A DNA stretch of 64,000 nt from Lachnospiraceae bacterium. GTDB lineage: Bacteria > Bacillota > Clostridia > Lachnospirales > Lachnospiraceae. Location of the stretch: NCBI GenBank assembly GCA_022791635.1, contig JAAVZL010000012.1, forward strand, positions 1 to 64,000. The letters are read 5' to 3'. Made by a program: the position numbers and the translations under genes. Each line of letters begins with the position of its first letter. Position 1 is the first letter of the stretch. Below, piece by piece: positions 1 through 10,000 of this stretch. Below the pieces are notes generated by a model, which ran no database searches, was not told the origin of the DNA, and saw nothing but the letters and a program-made list of their open reading frames with translations.

Positions 1-46
<46 letters not shown>

Positions 47-324
47 GAGTCTTTGACTTAGCAAGATGGTTTCGAGCTTACTCAAAACCCATATCTTGAC
101 ACTTGGTGAGATCCTTTCGAACCTAGTGACAAGATATTTCCGCTTCGTCTGATCTTTGGTCAGAACAACTACTAGCTATTCTTCCCGTTCTTACTGTTTT
201 TAGGTCGCTCTACTTTATCTCTAAAATAGGCTGTTCCTGAATAATTCTCTTAGAATTTTCAAGGTTTTTACACTGTTTAGTTATCAAGGTTCGCTTGTCG
301 CCGCGTTCAACACGCAACTTTGAC
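47..324 (-). other. rRNA operon leader
   Basis: Non-coding stretch between the downstream rRNA promoter and 16S. It contains no convincing open reading frame. The sequence TTGATAACTAAACAGTG (minus strand, near 275-292) resembles the leader motif commonly found before clostridial rRNA. I see no tRNA or known riboswitch here. It would be the processed 16S precursor leader. Confidence 0.6.
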
Positions 325-353
325 ATCTTACCACGCCGTTCCTGCTTTGTCAA
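325..353 (-). promoter_or_regulatory. rRNA promoter P2 (proximal)
   Basis: On the minus strand TTGACA (348-353) is separated by exactly 17 bases from TAAGAT (325-330). It sits 56 bases downstream of a second, stronger promoter, which is the usual tandem arrangement for rrn operons. Confidence 0.8.
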
Positions 354-408
354 TACCTGATTTTGTATTTTTTCAAAAACATGTTTCTCACCAGCGCGGT
401 GGAATTAT

Positions 409-437
409 ATTATATCATCTTGTCCCTCTCCTGTCAA
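409..437 (-). promoter_or_regulatory. rRNA promoter P1 (distal)
   Basis: On the minus strand a perfect TTGACA (432-437), a 17-base spacer and a perfect TATAAT (409-414). Consensus sigma-A promoter reading towards the 16S gene. Confidence 0.88.
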
Positions 438-474
438 TGACTGGAAAGAGAAAAAAAAATATCTTTTAAAAAAA

Positions 475-563
475 CGGAGAAAGAGGGATTTGAACCCTCG
501 CGCCGTTATTCACGACCTACACCCTTAGCAGGGGCGCCTCTTCAGCCTCTTGAGTATTTCTCC
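475..563 (-). tRNA. tRNA-Ser (anticodon GCU)
   Basis: Read on the minus strand, the 7-bp acceptor stem GGAGAAA/TTTCTCC closes an 89-nt cloverleaf with a long variable arm typical of class II serine tRNA. The T-loop GGTTCAAATCC and anticodon loop CTGCTAA give anticodon GCT. The discriminator base is G, as in serine tRNAs. CCA is not encoded. It has its own promoter in the end of tadA and lies just upstream of the rRNA promoters. Confidence 0.95.
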
Positions 564-618
564 TGAAATTCTGTTTTTCAAACGATATTCTTTTTACGCC
601 ACTTGTGACGCAGAAATT

Positions 619-647
619 ATTATACTTGACCTTTACTCGTTTGTCAA
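619..647 (-). promoter_or_regulatory. Consensus promoter for tRNA-Ser
   Basis: On the minus strand perfect TTGACA (642-647), 17-base spacer, perfect TATAAT (619-624), about 50 bases before the tRNA-Ser 5' end. The -35 and spacer overlap the last codons of tadA. Confidence 0.88.
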
Positions 648-1121
648 CAGGTTTTTTTCTTTTTTCCGATTTTCCCGCAGATGTTGAAAAAACGTGCTGA
701 GCATTTGGCTGCATTCCGCCTCCAGTACCCCCCGCTCCACCTCCGCCTGATGATTAAACTGAGGATGCTCTAAAAGATTCAGAACCGAGCCGGCACAGCC
801 TGCCTTGGGATTCATGGCACCAATAACAACTCGTCCCACCCTGGCCTGAACAATGGCCCCGGCGCACATTTGACAGGGTTCCAGAGTGATGTACATGGTA
901 CAGTCCTCCAACCTCCAGTCCCCTGTCCGTTTGCTTGCCTTTCGGATCGCATTCAGCTCCGCATGAGACAACGTATTCTTATCCGTATTCCTTCGGTTGT
1001 ACCCTCGGGCAATGATTTTTCCTTCCCTCACAATGACGCAGCCAATGGGAACCTCCTCAAGGGCCTCTGCCTTTCGGGCTTGCCGCAGAGCCTCCTTCAT
1101 ATATCTTTCGTCCACTGTCAT
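633..1121 (-). CDS. tadA: tRNA-specific adenosine deaminase TadA
   Basis: Cytidine-deaminase-fold enzyme that converts A34 to inosine in the anticodon of tRNA-Arg(ACG). At 162 aa it has the usual family length. The zinc site is visible: H53-A54-E55 supplies one ligand and the proton-shuttling Glu, and PCQMC (82-86) supplies the two Cys ligands. The family signature VPIGCVIV is at 24-31. The start at 1121 gives the canonical N-terminus ending in YMKEALRQA. It lies 34 bases downstream of the preceding minus-strand gene and its 3' end contains the tRNA-Ser promoter. In Bacillus the orthologue (yaaJ) is also origin-proximal, near serS. Confidence 0.96.
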   Translation of the reverse strand: MTVDERYMKEALRQARKAEALEEVPIGCVIVREGKIIARGYNRRNTDKNTLSHAELNAIRKASKRTGDWRLEDCTMYITLEPCQMCAGAIVQARVGRVVIGAMNPKAGCAGSVLNLLEHPQFNHQAEVERGVLEAECSQMLSTFFQHLRENRKKEKNLLTNE

Positions 1122-1155
1122 AGCCTTTTCCCTCTGTCTTCCTGTTCCAATCCGC

Positions 1156-2103
1156 CTATGCGCCCAGGGTTCGACACCAATAGCCGAAGCTTCCCTTTCC
1201 TGCAGCCGGCTCCCTCAGCATTCGAAATTCCTGAAAGCCGAACATAGATGCCATCATCTGCTCTTGTTCGCTGTAAACTCCGGGAACTCCTATGTAATAG
1301 GTAACTCCTTCCCCTGTCTGTCGCTGCAAAAGCAGCAAATGGCGATAATGGTAAATTCCGTGAAGAAGAAAACTGTTATTGCCAAGCTCCCACTTGTCTC
1401 TCGGCACCCTTGTAAGACTCTTTGGATCCAGACGAATGCTGGACATGACGGCTCCGCCTTCTTCCACATACTGCATAACGGGAAAATGTCTGGTGAGATA
1501 CTCCCATTGTTCCCGCCTGGAATCCGGTTTTTTCTCCGGAACCTCTGGTGCTGTTCTTTCTCCCTGCACTGCTTCCGGCTCTGCCGCTTCCTGGTCGAAA
1601 GCATCCGGAGCATCTGCCATTATCTGTGCAGCCTTAAGTCCTTCTTCCGATTCTCTCTCTTCCTTAGAAGCTGTTCCTTCAGGTGCTCCACCCACAGCCT
1701 GCCTGACCGACCTCCTCAGGGGCTCAAAGCGCTCCACATCTACCGGAAAATCATTCCACTGCGCCGCATAAATGTGGTCCTCCCCTTCTATATAAATTCC
1801 CTGGCTTTCCTCCAGGCTAAAGCCGCTCTTCATCAGATTGTCCGTCTCTGTGACTCCGTTCCACTCCAAAGCACCGTTTGTATTCTGAAGCTCTCCCAGC
1901 GGCTGACCGGAAAGGCGCTCCCGCTTCTGGATAAAGATGTAGGCCTCGTGGGGCTTTTGGCCCCGGGTATAGAAGCCCCGCATATGAATCTGGATTTTGC
2001 AGACTCCGTCCCGGGCATTCACCTTTACAAATCCAAGGCTCTCCTTCTTTTCTCCCTGAACATACTCATAAATATAAGAAATAAACCGCTTATAGTCAGA
2101 CAA
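1156..2103 (-). CDS. Conserved Lachnospiraceae protein, probably DUF6128 family
   Basis: A 315-aa protein without signal peptide or membrane segment. The N-terminal about 95 residues (conserved-looking core GFVKVNARDGVCKIQIHMRG) and the C-terminal about 90 residues (ending GSFGYWCRTL) look folded. They are linked by an acidic, low-complexity stretch around 150-200. I recognise it tentatively as the DUF6128 type found in Lachnospiraceae; no biochemical function is known to me. The start is a TTG: a strong GGAGG lies seven bases upstream, and the nearby ATG (2107) is out of frame and stops at once. The 14-base repeat ending in GGAATAG sits immediately 5' of this ribosome binding site. Confidence 0.75.
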   Translation of the reverse strand: MSDYKRFISYIYEYVQGEKKESLGFVKVNARDGVCKIQIHMRGFYTRGQKPHEAYIFIQKRERLSGQPLGELQNTNGALEWNGVTETDNLMKSGFSLEESQGIYIEGEDHIYAAQWNDFPVDVERFEPLRRSVRQAVGGAPEGTASKEERESEEGLKAAQIMADAPDAFDQEAAEPEAVQGERTAPEVPEKKPDSRREQWEYLTRHFPVMQYVEEGGAVMSSIRLDPKSLTRVPRDKWELGNNSFLLHGIYHYRHLLLLQRQTGEGVTYYIGVPGVYSEQEQMMASMFGFQEFRMLREPAAGKGSFGYWCRTLGA

Positions 2104-2114
2104 ACATATACCTC

Positions 2115-2128
2115 CTATTCCAGTTCCG
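2115..2128 (-). repeat. Short repeat copy 1 (CTATTCCAGTTCCG)
   Basis: One of four copies in the window of a 14-base sequence, here directly upstream of the Shine-Dalgarno of the gene at 1156-2103. The other copies are at 28697, 28757 and 30833. Confidence 0.7.
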
Positions 2129-2208
2129 TAATCCCACTGTTTTCTCTGAAATATTCTATGCCTGACTTGTCTTTCTCATGTCTAATCGAAGAAAACTTCG
2201 TAAACATT

Positions 2209-3111
2209 CTATTCTTTTGGGGGCTGTAAGGCCTCCTGATGAGACCAGGTGATATTGGCAAGCTCTGCAAACTGTGCAAGGGTCAGAGCTTCCCCGCGGA
2301 CACCCGGCGAAAGTCCCATATGCTTAAGTGCCTCTTCCAGGCTCTCCTTGGGCACCCGAATATCCGGTGCATGGCTTAAGCCGTTTACCAGGGTTTTTCT
2401 GCGTTGCTGGAAGGAGGCCCGTATCAGCCGGAAGAGATATGCTTCGTTTTCCACCCGGACAGGCGGCCTCTCATGGCGGGTCAGCTTTATCACCGCCGAG
2501 CCGACCTTGGGTCTTGGAAGAAAGCAGTTGGGAGGCACATTGGCAATCAGCTCCGGCTTTGCATAATACTGCACTGCCATGGAAAGAGCGCCGTAATCCT
2601 TGGAACCCGGACCTGTCCGCATCCGATCCGCCACCTCTTTTTGCACCATAACGGTGATGCTTTCTACCGGCACGTGACTCTCAAAAAGCCCCATAATTAT
2701 CGGTGTTGTGATGTAATAAGGAAGATTCGCCACCACCTTGACGGGCCTCCCCCCATTCTGCTCCCTGGCCAACCGGCCAAGATCCACCTTCAGAATATCC
2801 TCGTTCAGAATCGTCACATTGTCATAGCCCTTCAGGGTCTCCCCTAATATGGGAATCAGGGCCTTATCAATCTCTATGGCCGCAACCCTGCCCGCCCCAT
2901 AGGCCAGATACTGAGTCATGGTTCCGATTCCCGGCCCTACCTCAACCACAAAGTCCTCCGGCCCAATCTGCGCGGCACGGATAATTTTATCCAGCACATG
3001 AGTATCAATGAGAAAATTCTGTCCGTATTTTTTTTGAAATACAAACTTATATTGATTCAATATTGCAATGGTATTTTGGGGATTTCCCAGCGTTGGCACA
3101 GGTCTCTCCAT
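2209..3111 (-). CDS. rsmA: 16S rRNA dimethyladenosine transferase RsmA (KsgA)
   Basis: Rossmann-fold SAM methyltransferase that dimethylates two adjacent adenines in the 3' terminal hairpin of 16S rRNA during 30S assembly. Motif I is VVEVGPGIGTMTQYL. The catalytic NLPYYITTPI (family NLPY) and the N-terminal KKYGQNFLID are all present. I set the start at 3111 (300 aa) because GGAG lies about eight bases upstream and this gives the usual N-terminus; an in-frame start at 3162 would overlap the end of tatD. It lies just downstream of tatD, as in Firmicutes, although rnmV, which often sits between them, is absent here. Confidence 0.96.
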   Translation of the reverse strand: MERPVPTLGNPQNTIAILNQYKFVFQKKYGQNFLIDTHVLDKIIRAAQIGPEDFVVEVGPGIGTMTQYLAYGAGRVAAIEIDKALIPILGETLKGYDNVTILNEDILKVDLGRLAREQNGGRPVKVVANLPYYITTPIIMGLFESHVPVESITVMVQKEVADRMRTGPGSKDYGALSMAVQYYAKPELIANVPPNCFLPRPKVGSAVIKLTRHERPPVRVENEAYLFRLIRASFQQRRKTLVNGLSHAPDIRVPKESLEEALKHMGLSPGVRGEALTLAQFAELANITWSHQEALQPPKE

Positions 3112-3161
3112 CAAAAAATTCTCCTTCTCCCGTAAAAGCAGCTTATTTTGCGGCCGGTCCA

Positions 3162-3929
3162 CTATGTTCCGAAATACAGGGCCTTGGCATTCTCATTGGT
3201 TACCCGGATGACCTTCTCTGTCTCAACCCCCTTAAGCCGGCCAATGGCCTCTGCTATATAGGGAAGATTTAAGGAGGAATTCCGCTTCCCCCGATGAGGC
3301 TCCGGCGCAAGATACGGACAATCCGTCTCCAAAAGGATCCGCTCAAGAGGCAGCATTTTTACAACCTCTTTCAGCTTCTTCGCGTTTTTGAAGGTAACAA
3401 CGCCGCCAATACCAATGTAATATCCCATATCCAGGTACGCTCTGGCAAGCTCCGCGGTGTAGGAAAAGCAGTGTATCACGCCCCGAAGCTTTGGCGAATG
3501 GGCCTTTTGCACTGCCTCCAGGGTATCGGCCGCCGCCTCCCTGCTGTGTATAATCACCGGAAGCTTAAGCTCCTTTGCCAGCTCCATCTGGCGGTGAAAC
3601 CAGTATTTCTGAAGCTCATGCCTTTCCTTATCCCAGTAATAATCAAGCCCGATTTCCCCTACCGCCACCACCTTGGGCTGCCGGCATTGCTCCCGCAGCC
3701 ATGCAAAGCTCTCCTCGTTTAGCTCCCCTGTCTCGTCGGGATGAATCCCTACCGCCGCGTAGAGAAAGGGATACTGCTTTGCCAGCGCCAGGGTGCTCTT
3801 TACAGAACTTAAGCTGGCGCTGACGTTAACAATGGCTTCAATCCCCTGATCCCGGCACTCTCTCAGAATCTCCTCCCGATCCTGATCAAAAGCCTCATCA
3901 TCATAATGAGCGTGACTTTCAAATATCAT
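3162..3929 (-). CDS. tatD: TatD family metal-dependent hydrolase
   Basis: A 255-aa TIM-barrel metallohydrolase of the TatD DNase family (YabD in Bacillus), usual length. Metal-binding motifs are visible: SHAHYDDEAFD at the N-terminus, VGEIGLDYYW, IIHSREA, GVIHCFS and the C-terminal ETDCPYLAPEPHRGKRN. Family members act as 3'-5' exonucleases on DNA or RNA; the physiological substrate here is not deducible. It forms a gene pair with rsmA (50 bases apart). In Bacillus metG, tatD and rsmA are neighbours; here metG lies 17 kb away behind the pilus operon. Confidence 0.94.
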   Translation of the reverse strand: MIFESHAHYDDEAFDQDREEILRECRDQGIEAIVNVSASLSSVKSTLALAKQYPFLYAAVGIHPDETGELNEESFAWLREQCRQPKVVAVGEIGLDYYWDKERHELQKYWFHRQMELAKELKLPVIIHSREAAADTLEAVQKAHSPKLRGVIHCFSYTAELARAYLDMGYYIGIGGVVTFKNAKKLKEVVKMLPLERILLETDCPYLAPEPHRGKRNSSLNLPYIAEAIGRLKGVETEKVIRVTNENAKALYFGT

Positions 3930-4051
3930 CTGGTCTCTTCACTTCCTGTTCTACCTATGCCGGGGCTACCTCATTTTGCGACTGCCCGGCTTTCTTTGTC
4001 AAATGCTATATCAGCATACCATAAAACAGAAAATTAATCAAAGAGGATCTT

Positions 4052-7000
4052 CTATCGGTTTTGATGGCTCTTCCGAATCAGGTACAGAATCAGAATGGAA
4101 ATGCTGAGAGCTACTCCCAGGCCCATACCGACCAGATTGGCAAGAGCCTCTGACAGATCACCGGTCTTTGGAGAGAGCACTTTCACTACCTCCACAATTT
4201 TCTCGGTGACAGAAGGCTCCTGGGACTCTCTGACCTTTCGCACCGTCTCCTGAAGCTCTTTTACCTTATCTTCCTCTGTCTCCACCGTGTCCACAATCTC
4301 ATAGGCCGGCTCTTCCTCTGTCTCGGCCGGAACGCCGCTTACACTCCTTAAGTAGAGCTTTGTAAGTGTCTCTGCCTCATCCCGGTATGTCACGCCTGCC
4401 TGCACGCCAGTAACCTCAATCTCATTGGGAATGGTTCCCTTTGCCGTGGCGCGGGATTTCACCATGTAGACCGGAGCCTCCTCTCTGCTAAAGCCCCCAT
4501 CCACAGTTCCGTAGCACATGCGAAATGCCTTTATATGCTCTTCCTCCCCGGTCAGACCTTCCGGCACCTCCAGGTGGTGGTTGGTCTCGGTGTCCAGATC
4601 CTCCGCCCAGAGCTGCCACTTTTCATCCTGGTTGGTCTGATACTCCACGCTGTAGGTGAGGTCCTGATTATACGTCCCCGTCCAGAGCTCCGTGGGCCAT
4701 ACCTGCTCTGACAGGCTATCCGTCAGGGTGAAATGTTCCAGCGGATGCCTGGTATTATTTTTCACCACCTGAACGGTGCTTTTGTAGATATCTCCGGCCT
4801 GAGTGAGCGCTATGGTTGTCTCATCCACCTGCACCCTGGCATCCAATATCTCGGCCGGTTCATTTTTCACAATTTGAGAAAGAGAAAGCAAGGCTCTTTG
4901 ATCCTGTTCATAGAACGCATCCAGCTCTATGCTTTCCTCATTCAGGGTATACCCTGCCGGTGCAGACAGCTCCTTCACCCGGTAGCGGCCGTGAGGCAGA
5001 TCCGGCGCAAATACGGCCTCTTTTATCCCGCCGTCCTCCCCTATGACCGTCTCGGCCGTGGCAATCAGGGTATCGGCTTTTACCACAACCTTTCCTTTGT
5101 GATTTAAAATATCCTCTCCCGCAAAGAGGCCGAATACGGCTCCTGCAAGGGGATTGTCGTTTTCCGCATCCTGCTTGGCAATGCTTACGCGCACCCTTTG
5201 GCGGGGATTTGTGTAGGAAGTATCCCGGTAAATGACCGGCACCTCCTGGCCTGCATAGGCGATCTCGATTTCCCGGGGACCGGCGTTTTCTTCACTTAGC
5301 GCAAAGCCCTCTCCAGCCTTGATTTGCGTCACGGTGTATCTCCCCAGAGGAAGTCCTTTGGCAATATCCGTTCCCTCCCAGTCCTCCTGGCCGGTCCAGG
5401 TCTTTCCATCCTCATCCGTAGTCAGCGTAGCAATAAGCTCCCCCCTGGCATAAATTCGTTCCGAGCTGTTGCCGCCCTCAGGCGTATCAATGTCCTCGGC
5501 AGCCCGTATCTCAAACTGGGCTCCTTTCACAGGCCTCATTTCATAGTGAAATACGTAATCCCGGTAGGCGGTCAGCTCTTTTTCCACAGCTCCCTCCTCC
5601 TCTTCTGCCTTTACAAAAATCCCTGCCAGGTGGCTCCAAAAGCTCTGGAGGATATTTCCGAGACGGCTTAGAATCGTACTTCCCTCCTGCTTCGCAGATA
5701 CAAGCTTTTCCCCCTCCGCATAAACGGAAATCTTGCCTACAGCCGGCTCATTGCTCTGCCTTGCAAGAACCACAAAGGCGCCTGTCTCTTCCTCATAGCG
5801 TGCCTCCTCGGAGGATACCGCAAATCTTGCCCGTCCCTTGGGCGCTGCCGTCCAGGCGCCGTCTGCCTCCCGCTCATAGAAGGTATGATTCTTGGCGCTG
5901 GTCTCCTTCACATCCTTGGCAATGATTCCTTCCCTGCCCTGGAGGATATAGCCCTCTGGAGCCTGCAGCTCTTCCAGCTCGTAGACGCCGCTTGGAAGCT
6001 TGCCCGGGGTTTCGATATAGACATTGCAGGTCTCGTCCGCCGCTTCTTCCATAAGCCTTGTGGTAAAGGGATGCTCTCTGGTTCCCATCCATACGCCCTG
6101 GCTGTACTGAACCACCAGATCCTTATATTTCAGCCTGTAGGCCGCCTTCTGAGCCGTGGTCATTTCTCTAGTGTAATAGTTGAACCAGGCATCCTCCACG
6201 TCATGAATCACATAGGAGGCTCCCTCCTTTGATACAGGCCTGTTCCGAAACGTATCATATTTTACAATCCGCACCAGAGACATAATGGGGCGGTCCATAA
6301 GAATCACCGTGTCGGAGCGCTTCTCCCCCAGACCGTCCCCGTCTGTAACAGCATCCTCATCGTCTTCCGTTATTGTGACGGCGATAGGGCGGGTGGCGAT
6401 CGCATTCTTCGGCACCGTAGTTTCCACAATCAGGTAGCGGCCGTAGGGAAGTCTGGGCGTAGTTACCACGCCCTTTGCGTCCGGTTCCAGCTCCGCCACC
6501 AGATAGGCATGCTCATTCCCGCTGTCCGCCGCATGTTTTGTTCCGTCCTGATACACAAGAGATTTCACCAGTTTCCCGGAGGCCACCTCCAAGGAGTCCT
6601 CCTCCTCATAAACAGTTGCAGGCCTTATGCTGCGAAAAGCCTCATAACCCAGGGTCGTTATATCCCGATAATCGTCTAGGATGGCCTGGGGAAGCTCCTC
6701 GTCCGGCAGATGCATATACGCTCCGTCCGCCAGCTCAGAGAGCAGGTATACACTGAATTTTGCTCCCCGCATCGGCTCCAGCTTGTCGGCGTTATCTGCT
6801 CCCGTCACTTTATAAAAGGAAACAGCCTGCTTTTTCACCTGCTCATAGACAGATTCATCTGTAACCTCCACAACCGCCTTCTTTTCTCCCTGATAAGCGA
6901 TCTCAAAGGGATATCTCTTAGGATCTACCAGGTAACCTTCACTGGCCGACTCCTCTTTCAAATAATAGCGTCCAATCTCCAGGCCTTCGATTGCAATTCC

Positions 7001-10000
7001 GGCGTCTTTGGTCGTTTTCATTAAGGCCGTTCCCTGAGGATCATACCGATAGGTGCGCACACCGTCCCTGCTGCTCACAAAGCGCACCCTCACCTCCCCA
7101 TCCTTGGGACAGAGAACTCCGGTAGCTCCGTCCTGATGCATAATATCCTCTGCCGCATACAGCCGATAGGTGGCTCCCGCAAGGGTGGCATCTCCCTGGG
7201 AAATGGTATCCCGACCTTCCAAATCCTTCTTAAGGAAGGTCAGACGCCCCAGAACTCTCTGATCTCCAAAGGAACCGTCCGCCTGGTTGGATACGGTAAG
7301 GGTAGACTTATTCTTCGTCCGATCTGCCGAAATCGAAAAATCATATACCCTCTTATCCGCATCTGTGGATGCTGCGGTAACACCGGCAGGGTCTCTAAAG
7401 TCTCCGAAATAGCCTTCCGGAGCCCTCGTTTCTATGATCCGGAACCTTCCCTGATTGTCGGAAGAGTAGTAAAGCCAGGAGGGCGTTATGTAAGCTCCCC
7501 TCATTCCCTCCGAAAGGGTCATACCCGTCCCGGCCCCTTCCATGGTTCCGGTCTCGTAAGGGGAAGCATTTTGATTTGTAGTTCCCAAGTAGGGGACATA
7601 AGCTTTGCGCTTCTCACTCCAGGTATAGACAGAAAACAGAGCACCCCGCAGAGGATTTCCCGTCTCCTTATCCACCTTTTTAAGCTGTGCCTTGATTTTA
7701 AAGGGCTCATTGTAGAGCTGTGTCTCTGTCACCTCTCCGCCGGAGCCTGCGGGCTTTTTGGTGACAATGCTGTTAAGCGGCTGATAGAATTCCAGCTCGC
7801 CCTCGGTCACCTCATAGCGGACTACCCGGCCGTTCTCGTCGTATTTAATCAAAGGCTTCTGACTGCCGTCCGGCATCAGACGGCGGGTAAATTCATAGCG
7901 CCAGTTTTTCGTCACATTGGTCACTGCATTGTTCACCTGTATCGGCTGACTCTGGGAGGGCAGGGTACGCAAGAGCCGTACCGTGACGCTGTCTGCCCGG
8001 GAGCCGGATACGGTCCAATGCTTCTCCCCCGTAAACTGCACGGTTCCATATTTCAGCTTCGGAGTAATCACTCCCGTCTTTCGCTCCTCCTCATGGTAGA
8101 TGCCACCCTTGATCTGATAGGTTACAACGGCCCCTGCCTTTGTGGGCGTATTCTGAATCTCCCCCGGCGTTGTACCCTTTGCGTCCCGATTGGTGGGATA
8201 GGAGGTATCGGAGAGCAGGTAACGGTAGGCGTCCCTAAGCTTTAACCTTACCGTACAGCTGTAGGTGGTTCCCGGCCCCTCGGGAATGTTCCACACGAGC
8301 TGGCCGGTGCTGCTGTTCAGACGGACATTCTGTATCCCTCCCGTTGCGTTTAAGATCGACACCGGCTCCCAGTAAGCCGTTTCAATCTGATCTGTGAGGA
8401 TCTTACGGACGGCTCTGACCTCGCCGCCTTTTTTCTCAATATGAAACAAGGTCTCGGCAAAGGCTGATCCGGTTCCGCCGGAAAAAGAAAGGTTCTGCCA
8501 GAAGCTGGCCGTATGCGCGCTGCTGGTAGCCAGCTCCTTTAGAAAGCGGGTGCCCTCGGAGTCAGGCGTCATCCCTACCGCCAGCGTAAACAGCTCTGTA
8601 TTTGGGAGAGACTTCACCTGATTTGCCAGGGATCTCACCTCGCTTAAATTGGAATCTCCGCACATGCCGTCGGAAATAAAGATCACCTTGGTGTACACAT
8701 CCTTATGCCTGCTGTCCGAAGCATTCCGCTCCCGGATAATGCGACAGACCTCTTGGAAGGATTCCTTGTAATAGGTTCCGGAATAGGTCTGAACGTTGTT
8801 CACCGCCGTCTTTACCTGGCTGTAATTTTCTGTCAGCCCCACGTAATTGTAGAGCCCCTGATCCCGCTTATCCCCCGTCTGCCGCTCATAGTCGCCGGCA
8901 AAGCTCCAGAAGGCCACTCTCGACTTATTTTTGGAAGCCGGAACCTTCTCGTTGTGCTGTGCAATCAGATCCACAAGCTCCCGAATTCCCTGCTTGGCCA
9001 TGGTCAGGCGATCCTGACAGCCGTTTCCGTAAACAGGGGTAATATTCTGCCTGGAGGCGTTGAAATGACGGTTCCAGAATTTTGCCCCACTTGGCAGATT
9101 ATCAAACCACACGCCGGTGGCTACGTCCCGGCCCGTATAGTAGTCCAAAAGCTGAAGGGAAATGCCTCCCTTGTAGTAATAGTGATTGGGATTGATGCAG
9201 GGGGAATTGGAATTCTTAAAGGTTGCGGACGCACCTCCGCCCTCCCAAGTGGACTCGTTTAAGGACATGGTTCGGGTCCGATCCAGAATGATAATGTAAT
9301 CCACAGGCGTGTTGCTGTAGTCAGAGGTATCCCGCTCTGTGATGGTCAGCTCCGCATAGCCGTCCTCAATGTCGGTCCAGCGGGCGGACTTGCCAAGCTC
9401 CACGTCCGGCTCATTGTCCTTCTTGGTGGAGGCGGTGCTGCCCTGCCAGTCTCCGTCAATGCTCAAATCCGCTCCGGAGAGATCTCCGTACTCAATGGAT
9501 TCCCTCTCGTAAAGCAGCACCTTTACATCTGCATCCGGCATGGAAAAGAGGACTGCTTCCTCGCTCATCTCAAATTCCACCTCAGCGCCTTCCAAAGCTG
9601 TGGTCACATTTGCCTCCCAGAGCTTGTCCCCTGTATTGGTTACGGTAATCCTCACCTCCGTACCCTCACAGAGAATCTCCGGGGAGACCTCAGCGGACAG
9701 ATGAGAACTAGGCTGCTCCAGCTCATCCATACAGACAACCTCTACCCTGTGTTTCTGCCTGGCAGCCGCCACAAGCTCCATATCGCTCTCTGCCGCCACA
9801 AAGCGGACCAGCACGGCTCCCGCCTCATCAGGCTCCGTAATGTCCAACTCTACCTCCAAACCCTCCGCATCTGTCATGGCTATGCTTTCCGTATCTATCA
9901 GATAGCCCTCCTCCGGAGTCAGGGTAGCCGTGATGGCCTGCCCGGCCGTATATTCCTCACAGTCAAAGGTGACAGTCACATGTGACACCGCTGCCGTTAT

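Noticed and set aside
7136..8245. 369-codon plus-strand frame inside the adhesin gene
   Set aside because: Antisense to the VWA and SpaA region, which has strong protein-family evidence on the minus strand.
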